This document shows positions 1-5,554 of a stretch of DNA of 5,554 bases, one piece after another. The stretch spans positions 1 through 5,554 of the forward strand of contig VBME01000194.1 in the NCBI GenBank assembly GCA_005878995.1. Direction: 5' to 3'. The notes beneath the pieces were generated by a model that saw nothing but the letters and a program-made list of their open reading frames with translations, searched no databases and had not been told where the DNA came from. Source of the DNA: Methanobacteriota archaeon (GTDB lineage: Archaea; Thermoplasmatota; Thermoplasmata; RBG-16-68-12). Position 1 is the stretch's first letter. Each line of letters starts with the position of its first letter. A program made the translations under genes and the position numbers.

Positions 1-561
1 GCGAAGGTCCGCATGCTCTCGACGGGACAGCGGCAGAAGATGAACATGATCCGCGGATTCGTCACGGGCCCGGACATCCTCTTCCTGGACGAGCCCACGC
101 TCGGCCTCGACGTAAACGCGGCGCGCGTGATCCGGGAGTATGTCATGAACTGGGTCCGCGGCCAGGCGGGCAAGACGGTCCTCTTGACGTCGCACTACAT
201 GGCCGAAGCGGACCAGATGTGTGACCGGATCGCGATCATCGACAAGGGGCGAATCCTCGCATGTGACACGCCCGCGAATCTGAAACGGATGATCCGCACG
301 GAGACGACGTTCCAGCTGGAGGTCGACACGATCCGGGACACGACCTCGTTCATGAGCCTGCAGGGCGTCAAGAACTTCTCCCACAAGGATGACATCTCGA
401 AGAACCGTTCCCACCTGACGTTCATCCTCGAGGACGAGGGACCCGTGGCGGAGATCCTGAGCTCGATCACCTCGCAGGGAGCGAAGGTCCATTCGCTGCA
501 AAAGTCCGAGCCCACGCTGGAGGACGTCTTCATCAGCATGGTCGGGAGGGGCTTGGATTGA
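1..561 (+). CDS. ABC exporter ATP-binding subunit, C-terminal part (5' end outside window)
   Basis: Nucleotide-binding subunit of an ABC-2 type exporter (CcmA/DrrA style); by family it hydrolyses ATP at the cytoplasmic membrane to drive the two permeases encoded next. The frame is open from base 1, so the ATG at 13 is internal and the Walker A half is off the window. The visible 186 residues begin just before the ABC signature LSTGQ (residues 6-10), followed by Walker B ILFLDEP (26-32, with D30 and catalytic E31), the D-loop LGLD (34-37) and the H-loop histidine in TSHYM (H65). A C-terminal regulatory-type extension ends in EPTLEDVFISMVGR, the usual tail of this subfamily. The signature has T in place of the first G of LSGGQ, a common tolerated variant. 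The stop overlaps the start of the first permease (TTGA, 558-561), indicating an operon. The substrate cannot be read from the sequence; drugs, lipids or polysaccharides are all possible. Confidence 0.95.
   Translation, partial: AKVRMLSTGQRQKMNMIRGFVTGPDILFLDEPTLGLDVNAARVIREYVMNWVRGQAGKTVLLTSHYMAEADQMCDRIAIIDKGRILACDTPANLKRMIRTETTFQLEVDTIRDTTSFMSLQGVKNFSHKDDISKNRSHLTFILEDEGPVAEILSSITSQGAKVHSLQKSEPTLEDVFISMVGRGLD
544..551 (+). promoter_or_regulatory. Shine-Dalgarno site for first permease
   Basis: The purine run GGGAGGGG lies inside the end of the ATPase gene and ends about 6-7 bases before the TTG at 558. It matches the anti-SD tail CCTCC of 16S rRNA and supports TTG-558 over the alternative GTG at 564 as the start. 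A strong SD may compensate for the weak TTG codon. Confidence 0.6.
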
Positions 562-1535
562 GCGTGGCGACGGAGCGACGCACGGACCTTCGATATCGCG
601 TCGGACTCAACCTACGGGCGGTCGTCGGCCGCTCCTACCCGCGTATCGTCGGCGCGAACCGCGAGCCCTCGTGGATTTTCTTCGAGGCGTTCCTTCCCCT
701 CCTCGGAATCGCGGCGTATGTGTTCATCTACCAATTCTTTGGACTCCAGGCGACGGCCGCGATCCTCGGGAATCCTCCAATGTGCGGAGACCATGTTTGC
801 GCGAGTGTGGCCGAGCAGAATCAATACCTCGCAGCGGTGAACGCCAACACGAACGCACTGATTGCGTCCGTCGTCCTCGGCGGGACGATGGTCGCCTTCT
901 GGCTGAACGTGCTGTGGTCGATGGCGAGCCAGCTGTACTGGGAGAAAGAGATCGGGAACCTGCAGCTCTACATGATGGCGCCGATGAACCGCATGGCGCT
1001 CCTCGGTGGCATGGCCGTCGGCGGGATGGTCATGACCTCGATGCGGGCCGTGTCGACCCTCGTTGCGGGCATCTTCGTCTTCGGGGTCATCTTCCAAGTC
1101 GCGAATCCGCTCCTGCTGCTCGCCGTTTTCTTTGCCACGTTAATCGCCCTATACGGTCTCGGGATGATGTTCGCCTCGCTGTACCTCCTCTGGGGACGGG
1201 AGGCGTGGAACCTATCCGCCCTGATGGAGGAGCCGATCTTCTTCTCGAGCGGTTTCTACTTCCCGCTTGGCGGGTTATTCCGAATCCCCGGCTGGGGACC
1301 GGCCGTCGCGATTGCGGGATCGTTCATCCCCGCGTCAATCGGGCTCGATGCGCTGCGACAGCTTACCCTGGGTTCGACCGCCTTCGGAGGCTCGCTCTGG
1401 ATTTTTAGCGTCACGACGGAACTCGAGATTCTCGTCGGCATGGCCGTGTTGTTCTTGATCCTCGCAAGGTACTGCCTCGCATACCTAGAGACGCTCGCGA
1501 AGCGAGAGGGGAAGCTGACCTCACGGCATCAATGA
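558..1535 (+). CDS. ABC-2 type transporter permease subunit 1
   Basis: Integral membrane subunit of 325 residues, expected to form the transport channel with the permease encoded next. About six membrane segments can be read: roughly residues 40-63, 99-122, 148-178, 183-212, 242-265 and 288-310, with a cytoplasmic N-terminus rich in Arg. The segment EKEIGNLQLYMMAPMNR (129-145) matches the cytoplasmic coupling-helix motif of ABC-2 permeases (E-x-G-T/N-L-x-x-L-x-x-x-P), which contacts the ATPase. The loop after the first membrane segment contains C76 and C81 (CGDHVC), probably outside the cell. The TTG start at 558 overlaps the ATPase stop and has a good SD (544-551). The stop overlaps the next ATG (ATGA, 1532-1535). 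Family assignment is firm; substrate and exact topology are not. Confidence 0.9.
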   Translation: MSVATERRTDLRYRVGLNLRAVVGRSYPRIVGANREPSWIFFEAFLPLLGIAAYVFIYQFFGLQATAAILGNPPMCGDHVCASVAEQNQYLAAVNANTNALIASVVLGGTMVAFWLNVLWSMASQLYWEKEIGNLQLYMMAPMNRMALLGGMAVGGMVMTSMRAVSTLVAGIFVFGVIFQVANPLLLLAVFFATLIALYGLGMMFASLYLLWGREAWNLSALMEEPIFFSSGFYFPLGGLFRIPGWGPAVAIAGSFIPASIGLDALRQLTLGSTAFGGSLWIFSVTTELEILVGMAVLFLILARYCLAYLETLAKREGKLTSRHQ

Positions 1536-2386
1536 GCACGTACTGGCGGACCTTCAAGACGGCAGCCTGGCTCGGCTGGGAGATGGACTCGAACTGGACC
1601 GAGCCGTGGCTGTTCGTCCTCTACTCCGTCATCAAGCCCGTGGCCGGCGCCTTCATCCTCGTCCTCATGTACATCGTGTTCGTCGCGATCGGCCGGCCGC
1701 AGGGCGACCCCGATGCATTCTCCTACATGTACGTGGGGAACTCGTTCTTCATCTTCGTCGCGTCCGTGCTCTTCGGGACGTTCCAGGTGATTCAGTCGGA
1801 TCGGGAATGGTACCAAACGATCCGGTATGTGTACATCTCGCCAATCTCGTACTACGTGTACATCTTGGGACGGGCGGCATCCAAGATTGCGGTCTCGGTG
1901 TTCGCCGTCGCGATCACCTTGGTGTTCGGCGTCATGTTCCTCGGCGTCCGATTGCACTTGGCCTTCGCGGATGTTCCGTTGTTCGTCGTCAGCACGATCC
2001 TCGGCTTGTCGGTGCTCCTGGCGATCGGGATCTGCCTTGGCGGGATCTCATTCTTGACGGCGAAACACACCCATGGTCTCGCGGAAGGCATCCCGGGGCT
2101 GTTCTACGTCTTCTGTGGGGTCTTGTTCCCCCTCTCCGTCCTCCCGGATTGGGGCCAAGCAGTTGGCCGCGCGATTCCCCTGACGTACTGGTTCGACATC
2201 ACCCGGCGCCTCCTCACGGAGGGTTCGACGGTCAACACGACTCTCGGAGGGTACGACCCGCTGACCATTCTACTGTTTCTCGTTGTGTCGTCGGTCGGCT
2301 TCTTCGGCCTCAGCGTCCTCATTTACAAGGTCGGGGAGTATTTTGCCCGGAAGGCCGGCAAGATCGACATGACGACGTCGTACTAG
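1532..2386 (+). CDS. ABC-2 type transporter permease subunit 2
   Basis: Second membrane subunit (284 residues), clearly different in sequence from the preceding one, so the transporter is probably a heterodimer of permeases over an ATPase dimer. Membrane segments lie at roughly residues 26-52, 66-87, 114-138, 148-176, 187-205 and 243-265. The DREWYQTIRYVYISPIS stretch (90-106) sits where the coupling helix between segments 2 and 3 is expected (E-x-x-T/Q-x-R-x-x-x-I-S-P). A conserved-looking LFPLSVLPDW (198-207) follows segment 5, as is common in ABC-2 permeases. The ATG sits within ATGA of the previous stop. No SD is visible at normal spacing (the nearest purine run, 1502-1511, is about 20 bases away), so translational coupling is likely. 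The TAG stop overlaps the stop of the convergent RNase P gene. Substrate unknown. Confidence 0.9.
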   Translation: MSTYWRTFKTAAWLGWEMDSNWTEPWLFVLYSVIKPVAGAFILVLMYIVFVAIGRPQGDPDAFSYMYVGNSFFIFVASVLFGTFQVIQSDREWYQTIRYVYISPISYYVYILGRAASKIAVSVFAVAITLVFGVMFLGVRLHLAFADVPLFVVSTILGLSVLLAIGICLGGISFLTAKHTHGLAEGIPGLFYVFCGVLFPLSVLPDWGQAVGRAIPLTYWFDITRRLLTEGSTVNTTLGGYDPLTILLFLVVSSVGFFGLSVLIYKVGEYFARKAGKIDMTTSY

Positions 2387-2724
2387 GCCCGCGAGGCGCG
2401 ACGGGTCACCTGCTCTCGGCGATACGGATACCGTTGGATGGCGCCGCACGCCGTGCACGTGACGATGATCCGGCCCGGTCCGATGCGGATGCGCGCGCTC
2501 ACGGAGGGAAGGAGGAACGCGAGGCACTTCTTGCAAAAGGACCGCTTGAACGGCGCCGGCACGCGGACGTTGTAGCGCATCCCGATCCGCCGGGCCAACT
2601 CGACGTACCGCTTCGCCCGTCCCGGATGCCTCCCCAGCGACTCCGTCTCGGCGAGGCGGAACAAGGTCGTCATCCGTTCTACAGCGATCCGTCGCTCCAT
2701 GCCGCGGTGCCGGTGTCGCGCCAT
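2383..2724 (-). CDS. rnp4: Ribonuclease P protein component 4 (Rpr2/Rpp21 family)
   Basis: Protein subunit of archaeal RNase P, which removes 5' leaders from pre-tRNAs; in the family Rnp4 (Rpp21) pairs with Rnp1 (Rpp29) and binds the specificity domain of the RNA. With the ATG at 2724 the product is 113 residues, normal for archaea. Hallmarks seen: an N-terminal helical, basic region; RYVELARRIGMRYNVRVP (39-56); the zinc site FCKKC (C64, C67) and CTAC (C90, C93); and QRYPYRRE near the end. A GTG at 2736 would add four residues, and an ATG at 2700 would remove eight. I prefer 2724 because a TATA-like element is centred about 27 bases upstream, fitting a leaderless mRNA. It is convergent with the ABC operon, sharing a 4-base CTAG, and divergent from the M24 peptidase gene. 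The basic tail (RREQVTRRASRA) is consistent with RNA binding. Confidence 0.93.
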   Translation of the reverse strand: MARHRHRGMERRIAVERMTTLFRLAETESLGRHPGRAKRYVELARRIGMRYNVRVPAPFKRSFCKKCLAFLLPSVSARIRIGPGRIIVTCTACGAIQRYPYRREQVTRRASRA

Positions 2725-2746
2725 CGGACCGCACACTCGTTCCAGC

Positions 2747-2755
2747 CCATAAAAT
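2747..2755 (-). promoter_or_regulatory. TATA-like promoter element for rnp4
   Basis: Read on the minus strand this is ATTTTATGG, the only strongly AT-rich patch upstream of rnp4 in GC-rich surroundings. Its centre is about 27 bases from the ATG at 2724, the spacing at which archaeal transcription would begin at or next to the start codon. Predicted by eye only. Confidence 0.5.
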
Positions 2756-2770
2756 CCTCTGGCGACGAAC

Positions 2771-2777
2771 CTTTAAC
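2771..2777 (+). promoter_or_regulatory. TATA-like promoter element for M24 peptidase
   Basis: The CTTTAAC patch lies about 34 bases before the GTG at 2808. Normal archaeal spacing puts the transcript start near 2798-2802, leaving a leader under about 10 bases. No SD is visible between 2780 and 2807, which fits leaderless or near-leaderless translation. It stands within 25 bases of the opposing rnp4 element. Confidence 0.45.
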
Positions 2778-2807
2778 TACGCGCCGCCGCTTACGCGCCG
2801 GGGTCCC

Positions 2808-3899
2808 GTGCGCGACCGCGTCCGTCGCATCTACCGGAACGTGAGCGACGGCCTCGACCTAATCGTCTTCCTGAACTCGACCGAGCCGCACATCGACCGA
2901 TCGTTCTTCTACGCGACGGGCTTGACGGATGGCCTCTTCGAAGGCTGCGGCGCCTGGCTCACCCCGGACGGCGGCTGCGAGATTACGACGTCCGCGCTCG
3001 AGGAAGAGGCGGCCAAGAAGAGTGCCCTCCCGCTCCACGTGTTCCGGTCACGGGACGATTCGACGAAACTCATGAAGGCAGCCCTGCGCGGCCACAAACG
3101 GATTGGGATCAACGCCTCCGAGCTCACCTACGCGGCGTTCGAGCGGCTGCGGAAGCTCGCCTCGAAGTCGGCCCGGTTCATCGACATCTCGGAGGCGGTC
3201 GTCACGACGCGTCTCGTGAAGGACGCGGCGGAGATCGAGCGGATCCAACGCGCGTGCGACATCGCATCGCGGTCCTTCGAGGAGGTCCTGCCTTTTATTC
3301 CGTCCGGGGTGACGGAAGCGGAGGTCGCCTCGGAGCTCGTCTACCGGATGCAGAAGAACGGGGCCACCGGGCCCTCGTTCCACACGATTGTCGGCTCCGG
3401 TCCGAACGGGGCGGAGCCGCACTACACCGCCGGATCGAGGAAGATTGAGCCGGGCGACATGATCGTCATCGACTTTGGCGCGGCGTACCACATGTATTGC
3501 TCCGACATCACCCGGACGGTCGTCGTGGGGAAGGCGTCGGAGGAGCAGCGCCGGATGCACGAGACGGTCGCCCGCGCGCAAGCCGCCGCGTTCGCGAAGA
3601 TGAAACCCGGATCGACCGCGAAGTCCGTCGACGCCGCCGCGAGGTCCCTCATCGACCGTTCGAAATACAAGGGCCGATTCATTCACGGTCTCGGCCATTC
3701 GATCGGCCTCGCGGTCCATGACGGCGGCGCGCTGAACTCCACGAGCGACCTCGTCCTGCGGCCGAACATGGTCTTCACCGATGAACCCGGGGTGTACGTC
3801 CCGGGATTCGGCGGGGTTCGCATCGAGGATGACGTCCTCATCACGAAGGGCGAACCTCGCTTCATGAGCACCGCTCCGCGGGACTTGCGCGAGCTCTGA
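2808..3899 (+). CDS. M24 family metallopeptidase (Xaa-Pro aminopeptidase / Xaa-Pro dipeptidase type)
   Basis: Cytoplasmic di-metal peptidase of 363 residues that, by family, cleaves the bond before or after proline in small peptides and helps recycle amino acids. Residues 1 to about 130 form the N-terminal creatinase-like domain (STEPHIDRSFFYATGL, 24-39). From about 140 the pita-bread catalytic domain follows. All five expected metal ligands are present: D222 (IDFGA), D233 (SDITRT), H297 (GLGHSIGL), E326 (DEPGVY) and E340 (RIEDD). The accessory histidines H205 (EPHYT) and H304 (AVHD) are also in place, so it should be active. Length is typical for the archaeal forms. The frame is open upstream, but GTG-2808 is the first start codon and agrees with the promoter. 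There is no signal peptide. It is divergent from rnp4 and convergent with the acetyltransferase. Aminopeptidase and dipeptidase cannot be separated by eye; methionine aminopeptidase is unlikely given the N-terminal domain. Confidence 0.94.
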   Translation: MRDRVRRIYRNVSDGLDLIVFLNSTEPHIDRSFFYATGLTDGLFEGCGAWLTPDGGCEITTSALEEEAAKKSALPLHVFRSRDDSTKLMKAALRGHKRIGINASELTYAAFERLRKLASKSARFIDISEAVVTTRLVKDAAEIERIQRACDIASRSFEEVLPFIPSGVTEAEVASELVYRMQKNGATGPSFHTIVGSGPNGAEPHYTAGSRKIEPGDMIVIDFGAAYHMYCSDITRTVVVGKASEEQRRMHETVARAQAAAFAKMKPGSTAKSVDAAARSLIDRSKYKGRFIHGLGHSIGLAVHDGGALNSTSDLVLRPNMVFTDEPGVYVPGFGGVRIEDDVLITKGEPRFMSTAPRDLREL

Positions 3900-3920
3900 A
3901 CCCTCAAGGACTCGGGGGTT
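3899..3920. other. Possible stem-loop at convergent gene junction
   Basis: AACCCTC (3899-3905) can pair with GGGGGTT (3914-3920), giving seven pairs including one G-T wobble and an 8-base loop. It covers the last base of the peptidase stop, the 4-base gap and the acetyltransferase stop. There is no T-run on either side, so it is not a typical archaeal terminator. It may be chance. Confidence 0.2.
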
Positions 3921-4452
3921 CCTGCAGCTCGCGGGCCAAGATGCTCATCCGCATCACATTGACGAACCGGCCATCCTTGTAAACATCCTCGCGATGAAGA
4001 CCTTCCCGCTGGAAGCCGAGCCGTTCGTAGGTGTGGATCGCACGGACGTTGTACTCGAGGACGTCCAAGGAGACTTTGTTCAGCCCGAGGACGTCGAAGG
4101 CGTATCGGAGGGCGACGCGCATCGCCTCCGTTCCGTATCCTTTCGACCAGAGCGTCGGTTCGCCGATCACGATTCCGACGTCGGCCTTGCGGTGGACCCG
4201 ATCGATCTTGTGCAGGCCGAGGTTGCCGATATGGTTCCCCTCGACCTCGATCGCAAAGATCTGCTCGTCGGTCCGGCGCTCGTAGTCCCGGAACCACCGC
4301 TCCTCCTCGGCCATCGTGACGGGAGCAGTCCGTCCAAGGAAGTAGATGACCTCCGCGTCGGAAAACCACTTCACGCAGCGCCTCAGGTCGGTTGACGCAA
4401 GGGGCCGGAGGAGCACACGCGGACCTCGCAGCACCCGCCGGGACTCCAGCAC
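3904..4452 (-). CDS. GNAT family N-acetyltransferase (RimJ/RimL-like)
   Basis: Acetyl-CoA-dependent N-acetyltransferase of 182 residues, the usual size for the RimJ/RimL (Acetyltransf_3) group, whose members acetylate protein N-termini, amino acids or small amines. Seen: an opening strand RVLLRPLASTDLRR (12-25); a mid-domain strand pair around FAIEVEGNHIGNLGLHKID (66-84); the acetyl-CoA pyrophosphate-binding motif WSKGYGTEAM (102-111, G105 and G107); and the final motif EYNVRAIHTYERLGF (133-147), with N135 and the likely general acid Y142. No membrane segment or signal peptide. The GTG at 4452 leaves a few residues before the first strand and lies 25 bases from a TATA-like element; a GTG at codon 7 is possible. 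It lies 39 bases downstream of the PKD gene on the same strand, so read-through is possible. Substrate unknown. Confidence 0.9.
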   Translation of the reverse strand: MLESRRVLRGPRVLLRPLASTDLRRCVKWFSDAEVIYFLGRTAPVTMAEEERWFRDYERRTDEQIFAIEVEGNHIGNLGLHKIDRVHRKADVGIVIGEPTLWSKGYGTEAMRVALRYAFDVLGLNKVSLDVLEYNVRAIHTYERLGFQREGLHREDVYKDGRFVNVMRMSILARELQEPPSP

Positions 4453-4472
4453 GGGCTCCGCACACGGGCGGG

Positions 4473-4480
4473 TGCTAAAG
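4473..4480 (-). promoter_or_regulatory. TATA-like promoter element for GNAT gene
   Basis: Read on the minus strand, CTTTAGCA preceded by a purine-rich GGAAAG lies in the 39-base gap after the PKD gene. Its centre is about 25 bases from the GTG at 4452, which would give a leaderless transcript. No SD precedes the GTG at normal spacing. The match to a TATA consensus is only moderate. Confidence 0.35.
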
Positions 4481-4491
4481 AGCTTTCCGCA

Positions 4492-5554
4492 TCACGCATT
4501 CGATAGCACGAGCGTTGTCGTCGCGACGCCGCCCTCGTCATCGCGGACCGTCAACGTGACGAGGAACGGGCCAGCCGGGTCGTACGCGTGGACGATGCTG
4601 ACATCCTTGACGAACGGCGCGGTCCCCCCTTGGCTCTGCCACGGATCCGGGGACACACGGTTGTTGAAGAACATCTGCGTCACGCTCGTGCCGTCACCAA
4701 AGTCCCAGGTTGCGGTCAGATCGTCGCTGCCGGGATCTCGAAGGCTGGCACGGAACGTGACGCCCGCGTGCAAGAAGAACGCCGCGAGGTCCGCCTCGGT
4801 CCACGTCCAGGTGGACCCGTGTCGCACGTTGAAGTTGTGGTGAATCCGGACCTCGTGGCCGTCGGGGAAGACGACGATAATCCAAGCGGGGTTGTCTCCC
4901 CTCGGCCCACCGTTCACAGGGTCATTGTCCGGCGTGTACGCGAGCGTCGCGGTCACATGATCATGAAGCGAGAACGTGACGAGGCCCGTCGTCGCCGCCT
5001 GCGAGGCCGGGCTCCCCGGCCTCCGGATCAGATTCAGGGACGCGAGGACGCCGGCGTCGGATGCAAGGGTGAACGTGAGATTGTGCCATTTCTCGCCCGC
5101 CATCTCGATCCGGAACGAGGCTTCGGCGACCGCATCGAGCTGCCGAGCTTCCGGTGGGCTGTTTGCGATCGAGACGGCGGCCCGCGCCGTTGCGACATGC
5201 GTGCCGTCGGATACCTCGACGACCGCGGCGCCGGAGAAGTCGTCGGTGTACCGGGCTGCCACGGTCGGCGTCGGCGACCACGTCGTGTCAAACTCCCCAT
5301 CGCCCGTGAAGTCCCATCGGAAGGAGAGCGAGTCGCCGTCGGGATCGCTCGAGCGGGTGGCGTTGAGGAGGATCGTGTCGCCCTCGTGTCCGGTGTACGG
5401 CCCGCCCGCGTCCGGGACGGGCACGCCGACCGCGACGACGTCGACGAGGGGCGCCGCGGAGGTCGCGTCCGGCACCCCGTTCGCGTCCATGTCGGACCGG
5501 GCCCGCGAGAGTTCCATGCGTCCGGCGCCGAGCGCGGGCGAGACGAGGGTGTAC
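4492..5554 (-). CDS. PKD-domain surface/secreted protein, C-terminal part (N-terminus outside window)
   Basis: The frame stays open past the ATG at 5517 to the window edge (…LVSPALGAGR before that Met), so this is the C-terminal 353 or so residues of a longer protein. Numbered from that Met: SDMDANGVPD (8-17) resembles a D-x-D-x-N-G-x-x-D calcium loop. A PKD domain follows at about 36-118 (DAGGPY, SSDPDGDSLSFRWDF, ARYTD, VEVSDG). Next is an unnamed beta-rich module at about 125-250 with KWHNLTFTL, RRPGSP, YTPDNDPVNGGPRGDNP and VRIHHNFNV. A second PKD-like domain runs about 251-339 (DPGSDDLTATWDFGDG … HAYDPAGPFLVTLTVRDDEGG) with an insert near 281-305. PKD domains usually mediate adhesion or spacing in extracellular proteins, so surface or secreted location is inferred; the signal peptide would be off the window. 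It ends SNA directly after the last PKD strand, with no C-terminal membrane anchor or sorting signal. Confidence 0.85.
   Translation of the reverse strand, partial: YTLVSPALGAGRMELSRARSDMDANGVPDATSAAPLVDVVAVGVPVPDAGGPYTGHEGDTILLNATRSSDPDGDSLSFRWDFTGDGEFDTTWSPTPTVAARYTDDFSGAAVVEVSDGTHVATARAAVSIANSPPEARQLDAVAEASFRIEMAGEKWHNLTFTLASDAGVLASLNLIRRPGSPASQAATTGLVTFSLHDHVTATLAYTPDNDPVNGGPRGDNPAWIIVVFPDGHEVRIHHNFNVRHGSTWTWTEADLAAFFLHAGVTFRASLRDPGSDDLTATWDFGDGTSVTQMFFNNRVSPDPWQSQGGTAPFVKDVSIVHAYDPAGPFLVTLTVRDDEGGVATTTLVLSNA

Noticed and set aside
1..490. Ten-base repeat GCGAAGGTCC at 1-10 and 481-490
   Set aside because: Both copies encode Ala-Lys-Val in the same frame with common codons; no flanking similarity, so coincidence.
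2372..2381. Perfect 10-base palindrome ACGACGTCGT near the end of permease 2
   Set aside because: It lies inside codons for Thr-Thr-Ser-Tyr, has no loop or flanking T-run, and short palindromes of ACG/CGT are common at this composition.
2725..2736. Longer rnp4 start at GTG-2736
   Set aside because: It would add only four residues (MCGP) upstream of the likely transcript start; the ATG at 2724 fits the TATA spacing better.
1606..2844. 412-codon open frame on the plus strand crossing permease 2, rnp4 and the intergenic region
   Set aside because: Its translation is Arg/Pro/His-rich with no recognisable domain, and it overlaps a clear ABC-2 permease in another frame and rnp4 on the other strand. 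It is a shadow frame caused by high GC.
3048..3719. 223-codon minus-strand open frame opposite the M24 peptidase
   Set aside because: Low-complexity Arg/Asp/Gly composition typical of antisense frames in GC-rich genes; all M24 ligands are on the plus strand.
3683..4465. 260-codon open frame on the minus strand over the GNAT gene and the end of the peptidase
   Set aside because: Arg/Ala/Pro-rich and without motifs, while the overlapping frames carry complete GNAT and M24 signatures.
1..5554. Search for CRISPR repeats, IS ends, tRNA/rRNA, riboswitches or defence genes
   Set aside because: No regular repeats, no transposase motifs, no tRNA T-loop with matching acceptor arms, and no nuclease/helicase or toxin-antitoxin signature was seen. 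Coding genes account for nearly the whole window.

Overview
The window looks like a piece of an uncultivated archaeal genome, most likely Thermoplasmatota. This is inferred, not proven. The evidence is an archaeal-type RNase P protein subunit (Rpr2/Rpp21, Rnp4), TATA-like elements 25-34 bases upstream of start codons with almost no leader, GTG/TTG starts, GC-rich and tightly packed coding sequence, and a PKD-repeat surface protein of a style I recall from Thermoplasmata metagenomes. No rRNA, tRNA, CRISPR array, insertion sequence or attachment site is visible.

Layout: (1) 1-2386, plus strand, is the end of an ABC export operon: the C-terminal part of a CcmA/DrrA-type ATPase and two different ABC-2 type permeases, joined by TTGA and ATGA stop/start overlaps. 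(2) 2383-2724, minus strand, is RNase P protein component 4, convergent with the second permease and sharing a CTAG in which both strands read TAG. (3) 2725-2807 is a short divergent promoter region. (4) 2808-3899, plus strand, is an M24 metallopeptidase of the Xaa-Pro aminopeptidase/dipeptidase type with all five metal ligands. (5) 3904-4452, minus strand, is a RimJ/RimL-like GNAT acetyltransferase, convergent with the peptidase across four bases. (6) 4492-5554, minus strand, is the C-terminal part of a large, probably extracytoplasmic PKD-domain protein that runs off the window.

The three ABC genes should form one transporter: an ATPase dimer with a permease heterodimer. The other genes are single-gene units, and I see no functional link among RNase P, the peptidase, the acetyltransferase and the PKD protein. 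Gene packing is extreme: every gap is 83 bases or less, so no stretch over 300 bases lacks a gene. I found no convincing new defence or mobile system. The points most worth a second look are the unnamed beta-rich module between the PKD domains, the shared-stop convergent pair, and the consistent leaderless-promoter geometry.
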